A stretch of 64,000 nt of DNA from contig CAWGSA010000003.1 of the NCBI GenBank assembly GCA_963825175.1, positions 288,465-352,464 of the forward strand, read 5' to 3'. Below are positions 60,544-64,000 of this stretch, one piece after another. The number at the start of each line of letters is the position of its first letter. Position 1 is the first letter of the stretch. The DNA comes from DATFTF01 sp963825175. GTDB taxonomy: Bacteria; Acidobacteriota; Thermoanaerobaculia; UBA5066; Gp7-AA6. The notes below the pieces were generated by a model, which was not told the origin of the DNA, did no database searches, and saw nothing but the letters and a program-made list of their open reading frames with translations. The translations under genes were made by a program, and so were the position numbers.

Positions 60544-60777
60544 CTAGTTCTCCTTGAGAATGACGAATACGTAGGCGCCTGCCTCTTCCCGCGACTGGAC
60601 GAGCCGGCACGATCGCTCGCGGCAAAAGACCGCGACGTCTTCGACGGCCGCCGGGTCGGTCGCCAGGAGCCGCGCCACGGTGCCGGCTGGCCGTTCGCGG
60701 AGAGCCCTGGCCAGGCGAAGGACGGGAAGGGGGCAGAGAAGGCCCCGCGCGTCGACCTCGAGCTCCTTTGGCGCCAC
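60544..60777 (-). CDS. TusA/SirA-family sulfur carrier protein
   Basis: A 77-residue protein of the two-layer TusA fold. VDARGLLCPLPVLRLARAL contains the invariant C-P-x-P motif whose Cys accepts persulfide sulfur in tRNA thiolation and related sulfur transfer. FCRERSCRLVQSREEAGAYV follows as the second half. It lies 45 bp downstream of the outer-membrane protein gene. Whether it works with the DedA-rhodanese protein is unknown. Confidence 0.88.
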   Translation of the reverse strand: MAPKELEVDARGLLCPLPVLRLARALRERPAGTVARLLATDPAAVEDVAVFCRERSCRLVQSREEAGAYVFVILKEN

Positions 60778-60822
60778 GCGCCTATTCTGCGGCCGCGGCG
60801 TCCGGGCCGGGAGGCCACCCCC

Positions 60823-63624
60823 TCAAAACAGCTTCAACAGGATCGTGTTGATCACGAAGCCGCGCACACCGTGGCTGACCACCGGGACTCCAATCTCGGC
60901 TCGCAACAGCGAGTTCTTCCACGGGCCGTTTAGGGAGGCGAGCAGCCCCGCGCCGGAAAAGTAGGTCCGGTCGAATCCGGAGACGCGGTCCTTGAGGAGG
61001 CCCTGGTCGTAGAAGCCTTCGAAGCGGATGATGTCCTCGACGTTGATGCCGTAGGAGAGGTTGGCGATGAGGGCGTTCTCGGTCCGCAGGCTCCCGCTCT
61101 GGAACCCGCGGATCGGGTTTCCGGAGAACGTGCCGAACTCGTACTTGGAGAACCGGTCGAGATCGGTGCCGCCCAGGTACGTCAGATTGACGTGGAGCTT
61201 GCGGAACCCCGGGAAGTACTGGTCCTTGGAGACGGAGAGCGAGTACTTCCAGTAATCCTTCTGGCTGGGGTCGTACTCGGACGTGGCCGGATCGCCCCAC
61301 GGCTCCCAGCGGCTGCGCCGGAAGTACGAGCCGGTGGCGGTGGCGTTGAACCCGGAGTAGTTGGCCACCAGGCGCAGCTCGGCGCCGTTGGTGAAGGTGT
61401 CGACCGGAACGACGAAGGCCGGGCCGGTGTCGGGGTCCCGCTGGTAGTTATCCCACTTGGTGAAGATCCCCAGCGAGGCCTTCAGGTACGGTCCGATGGG
61501 ATGCCCGACGTTGACCTGGAAGACGGCGGGGATGTGCTTGACCTTCTCCGCCTTCACTTCCTTCCCGTTGCGGTAGGACGTGTCGCCGAACGCGAAGGCG
61601 ACGCCGAAGAGATCCGCGCCCAGGTCGAAACGGCTTCCGGCGAGCGAGGGGTCGGTGTAGTTGGTCGTCAGCAGAGCGCCTCCGAAGAACACCGAGAGCT
61701 GCTTGCCCTTGCCCCACAGATCGAAGTTGAAATGCTGCACTCCCAGCAGCGGCACCGGATAGTTCAGCGACTTGTCGTAGAAGCCGCCGGCCAGACCGAA
61801 CGTGCTCTTCTTGGAGACTTTCTCTTCGACCACGCGCTGGCCCGGATTCTGCGCGTCCGGGACGAGGTAGCGCATCCCCTTGTCCGTGTCGCGGATCATC
61901 TGCGACGGCGACGCGTAGGCGGCGGCCACCCGCTTGTCGAAATCGGGGGGATTGAGATCGACGGCCTGGATCACGACGTCCCGTTCGATCGCGGTCGTCC
62001 GGCCGGCGGTCGAGAAGACCTGCTGCCCCTTGATCTCCAGCGGAAGGAAGACGCCGGGGTGCCCGGGGACCGGGCGGTAGAACTCGGTCTGGACATTGGA
62101 GAGCGTCTCGCCCTTGAGGTTCAACTGCACCGAGTCGCGCCGCAGGAGACCGAAGGTTTCCTTGTCGATCCAGACGTTGCCCCGGTAGATCGGCTTGTCC
62201 CCGACGGTGCTCTTGGGCACGAACGTGATGTGGTACGCGCGTCGCCCGGCCACCGTGTTCTCGCCGTGGAGCGCGTACTCGTAGTCCTCCGTCAGCCGGA
62301 TGTCGAGCGGCAGTGTGGTGACCTTTTCCGGCTGCAGGATCGGCAGCTTTGGCAGCGTCTTGCCCTTCCAACGCACGCCGTTCAAGTAGAACTCGTCCCA
62401 CTCCCAATCGCCGGGCTGGCCGCGCCGGTAGAAGAACGGGCCGTGGATGGTCAGGTCGAACGTCTCATTGACTTCGGCGATGCGGAACCGCAGCGACGCC
62501 TTCATGTCCGCGACGAAGGTTGTCGTCTTCTCGCGTTGGGCCGAGTCCCAGGCGCGCTCCCTGGCGACGATCTCCTCGGCCGTCAGGCCGCGCGCCGCGC
62601 CGACATCGACCGTGGCCCGGTTCTCTCCGCCCGGGCGCTCGGCCGGCTGCAGCACGATCGCCAGAGCGCCTCGGGAGAGATCGAGCGTCAAGCTCTTGGC
62701 TCCGGTGAGATCGAAGTTCTTGCGCACTCCACTGCCGAGGTTCTCCACGGAAGCCCTGGTGAAAGGCCCCCCGGCCAGATCGATGGCCGCGGACCCCCGC
62801 GGGTCCTCCGGCAGGAGCAGGATCGGTGTGAACCGTTTGGCGTCGTAGTAGCGGAGGGTCTGGAAGGACGTTCGATCCGGAAAGGCGGCCTTCGTCGGCG
62901 TGGGATCCCGCGAAACGTCCGCCGTCCAATAGGCGGCGAGGCGGTCGAGCGACTCCCAATCGGCCTGCGTCAGCGGCCGTGCGGAATCGGCGAGCAGCCC
63001 GACGAGCGCGATCGGTCGGGACGGCGCCTCCGAGGCGAGGGCTCGGAGCACATCGCCGGGCGCCGTGCCGGAGGCGCCGCGGGGGACCAGGAGCCACTGC
63101 GCGGCGACGTCCTCGTCCACGACGCGGCCGCGGTCCGGCCGTGCGACGAACGCGTCGACGTAGGGCAGGATCTCCGGATCCGAGATCGTCACGTGGCGGC
63201 CGGCGGGAATGCCCGCCGTCAAGTCGTACGCCACCAGGGTCCCGGGCGAGGCGCCCCGGATCGCCGAGGAGAGCTTCTTGACCGCGTAGGAGAACCGCGA
63301 GGTCCAGTCCGCCGTCCCGAGATCGGAGGGGAACGGGGTCTCGATGATGGCCGCGCCCAGGCGGGAAGGATGCCCCGCCCTCTGCGCCGCGGCGTCGACC
63401 GCGCCGGGCGACAGATCGGCAAGCTCCACGATCGCCACGCAGCGCGAAGAGTCCGACGGAAGCTCTCCGCCGTCCCGGGGCGTGACGATGCCCAGAATTC
63501 TCCCCGGGCACTGGCCGTCCGAGCGCTGGGCGGCGACGCGGAGGGCGTCGGCGCGCGCTACCGCCGCGCAAAAAAGAAGAGCGCCCGCGAAAAGGCGGGC
63601 GCTCGAGTGGGCTGTCATCCTCAT
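60823..63624 (-). CDS. Large outer-membrane beta-barrel protein
   Basis: A 933-residue exported protein. The signal peptide (MTAHSSARLFAGALLFCAAV) is encoded across a terminator-like hairpin. Residues about 30-350 are a periplasmic mixed domain. About 370-590 look like an outer-membrane lipoprotein-sorting/LolA-type sheet (TLPLDIRLTEDYEYALHGEN, YRGNVWIDKETFGLLRRDSV). From about 620 alternating strands (FGLAGGFYDKSLNYPVPLLG, DLGADLFGVAFAFGDTSYRN, LHVNLTYLGGTDLDRF, NALIANLSYGINVEDI) form a barrel ending in ...LLKLF with the C-terminal Phe expected for BAM insertion. The function is unknown; a TamA/BamA-like or surface antigen role is possible. Confidence 0.75.
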   Translation of the reverse strand: MRMTAHSSARLFAGALLFCAAVARADALRVAAQRSDGQCPGRILGIVTPRDGGELPSDSSRCVAIVELADLSPGAVDAAAQRAGHPSRLGAAIIETPFPSDLGTADWTSRFSYAVKKLSSAIRGASPGTLVAYDLTAGIPAGRHVTISDPEILPYVDAFVARPDRGRVVDEDVAAQWLLVPRGASGTAPGDVLRALASEAPSRPIALVGLLADSARPLTQADWESLDRLAAYWTADVSRDPTPTKAAFPDRTSFQTLRYYDAKRFTPILLLPEDPRGSAAIDLAGGPFTRASVENLGSGVRKNFDLTGAKSLTLDLSRGALAIVLQPAERPGGENRATVDVGAARGLTAEEIVARERAWDSAQREKTTTFVADMKASLRFRIAEVNETFDLTIHGPFFYRRGQPGDWEWDEFYLNGVRWKGKTLPKLPILQPEKVTTLPLDIRLTEDYEYALHGENTVAGRRAYHITFVPKSTVGDKPIYRGNVWIDKETFGLLRRDSVQLNLKGETLSNVQTEFYRPVPGHPGVFLPLEIKGQQVFSTAGRTTAIERDVVIQAVDLNPPDFDKRVAAAYASPSQMIRDTDKGMRYLVPDAQNPGQRVVEEKVSKKSTFGLAGGFYDKSLNYPVPLLGVQHFNFDLWGKGKQLSVFFGGALLTTNYTDPSLAGSRFDLGADLFGVAFAFGDTSYRNGKEVKAEKVKHIPAVFQVNVGHPIGPYLKASLGIFTKWDNYQRDPDTGPAFVVPVDTFTNGAELRLVANYSGFNATATGSYFRRSRWEPWGDPATSEYDPSQKDYWKYSLSVSKDQYFPGFRKLHVNLTYLGGTDLDRFSKYEFGTFSGNPIRGFQSGSLRTENALIANLSYGINVEDIIRFEGFYDQGLLKDRVSGFDRTYFSGAGLLASLNGPWKNSLLRAEIGVPVVSHGVRGFVINTILLKLF
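63570..63604 (-). terminator. Rho-independent terminator inside the signal-peptide codons
   Basis: On the minus strand a perfect ten-pair stem (GAGCGCCCGC / GCGGGCGCTC) with a six-base loop is followed by TTCTTTTTT. It lies 128 bp after the recA stop but begins 20 bp inside the outer-membrane protein gene. Confidence 0.75.
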
Positions 63625-63731
63625 CGGGAACGCCAGTATCGCAGGGTTCGTTCCCGGTTTCGTGCGAGGTTCAAGGGCGGCGTTCTACGTTCCGGAGCGC
63701 GAACCGGGCACGTTGGCCGTCGGGTCAAGCA

Positions 63732-64000
63732 CTATTTTCTGACCTTTTCCCGCTCCTTGTCGGGGGCCGGGTCCGACGGCGGAGTCTTGTCTTCCGGCTC
63801 GGGAGGCAGAAGGCCCAGGTGCCGGCGCAGCTTGGTCTCGATCTCCATGGCCAGCTCCGGGTTCTCCTTGAGGAACTGCTTGGCGTTCTCGCGTCCCTGC
63901 CCGATGCGCAGGTCACCGTAGGAGAGCCAGGAGCCGGATTTCTCGACCAGCTTGGCTTCCTGACCCATGTCCAGCAGCTCGCCCTCGCAGCAATACGTGG
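63732..64000 (-). CDS. recA: RecA recombinase, C-terminal part (5' end outside window)
   Basis: The last 89 residues of RecA. YCCEGELLDMGQEAKLVEKS, then GSWLSYGDLRIGQGRENAKQ and FLKENPELAMEIETKLRRHL match the end of the RecA core and the start of its C-terminal domain. An acidic/basic Pro-rich tail (PPEPEDKTPPSDPAPDKE) closes the protein, as is common in RecA. It lies upstream of the large outer-membrane protein gene on the same strand. Confidence 0.93.
   Translation of the reverse strand, partial: TYCCEGELLDMGQEAKLVEKSGSWLSYGDLRIGQGRENAKQFLKENPELAMEIETKLRRHLGLLPPEPEDKTPPSDPAPDKEREKVRK

Noticed and set aside
60425..60625. N-terminal extension of purH by 67 codons
   Set aside because: It translates the CGGAAGG heptamers and overlaps the TusA-like gene.
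1..64000. CRISPR arrays, rRNA/tRNA genes, transposases, att sites
   Set aside because: The tandem repeats lack spacers, no RNA-gene consensus was recognised, and no transposase or integrase motif was seen in any frame.

Overview
The window is high-GC DNA from a Gram-negative, diderm bacterium. It carries a Kdo pathway (kdsA, kdsB, kdsC, kdsD), a LolA-like carrier, a large outer-membrane beta-barrel protein and a Tat translocase. Abundant ECF sigma/anti-sigma pairs, HEAT-repeat proteins, DUF4097, DUF5666, M16 and S41 peptidases recall Acidobacteriota (Thermoanaerobaculia-like). That placement is an inference from gene content. No rRNA, tRNA, CRISPR array or classical insertion sequence was recognised.

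Layout. 1-8.8 kb: a gene tail, DUF2062-thiL, lon, hsp20, nrdR, a lysyl-PG synthase-like membrane protein and a secreted Ig-like protein with a clear terminator. 8.9-17.8 kb: a radical SAM enzyme, tatA-tatC divergent from an S41 protease, kdsD-kdsC divergent from a double-domain M16 peptidase. 17.9-24.4 kb: an ECF sigma / zinc-finger anti-sigma / HEAT / DUF4097 / HEAT operon and a hybrid histidine kinase. 24.5-43.8 kb is the accessory region described below. 43.8-50.3 kb: a DedA-rhodanese protein with an in-frame UGA, a phosphorelay set (hybrid kinase, receiver, HPt) and a sigma/FecR-like pair. 50.5-64 kb: a DUF5666 lipoprotein, kdsB-pyrG-kdsA, polyprenyl synthase, YajQ, LolA, purH, a TusA-like protein, a large outer-membrane protein and the 3' end of recA.

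The accessory region looks like one repeated system. Its parts are a sigma-like protein (two of them have only region 2), a translationally coupled or adjacent partner protein (two share an N-terminal domain; two carry TPR-like helices), and RHS/YD-repeat polymorphic toxins with Cys-rich HNH-like tips, each followed by an Imm33-type immunity gene. There is a 2,954-residue RHS protein with ten Ig-like domains and a propeller-like block inserted exactly between the YD repeats and the RHS core. There is also a mini-RHS gene that joins a signal peptide straight to that core. An 11-bp block (TCGCGACACTA or a close variant) lies upstream of both RHS genes and both region-2-only sigma genes, which ties the cluster together as a candidate regulon. 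A deletion remnant of another sigma-TPR pair precedes the mini-RHS gene, and a G10 tract breaks the mini-RHS reading frame between core and toxin.

A second highlight is the DedA-rhodanese gene. An in-frame UGA sits in the rhodanese active-site loop (Y-C-T-UGA-P-N-E), the coding frame continues intact to the end of the domain, and a short hairpin at SECIS-like spacing follows. This suggests a selenoprotein.

Many intergenic spaces hold 7- or 8-bp tandem repeats of differing sequence, several touching start or stop codons.
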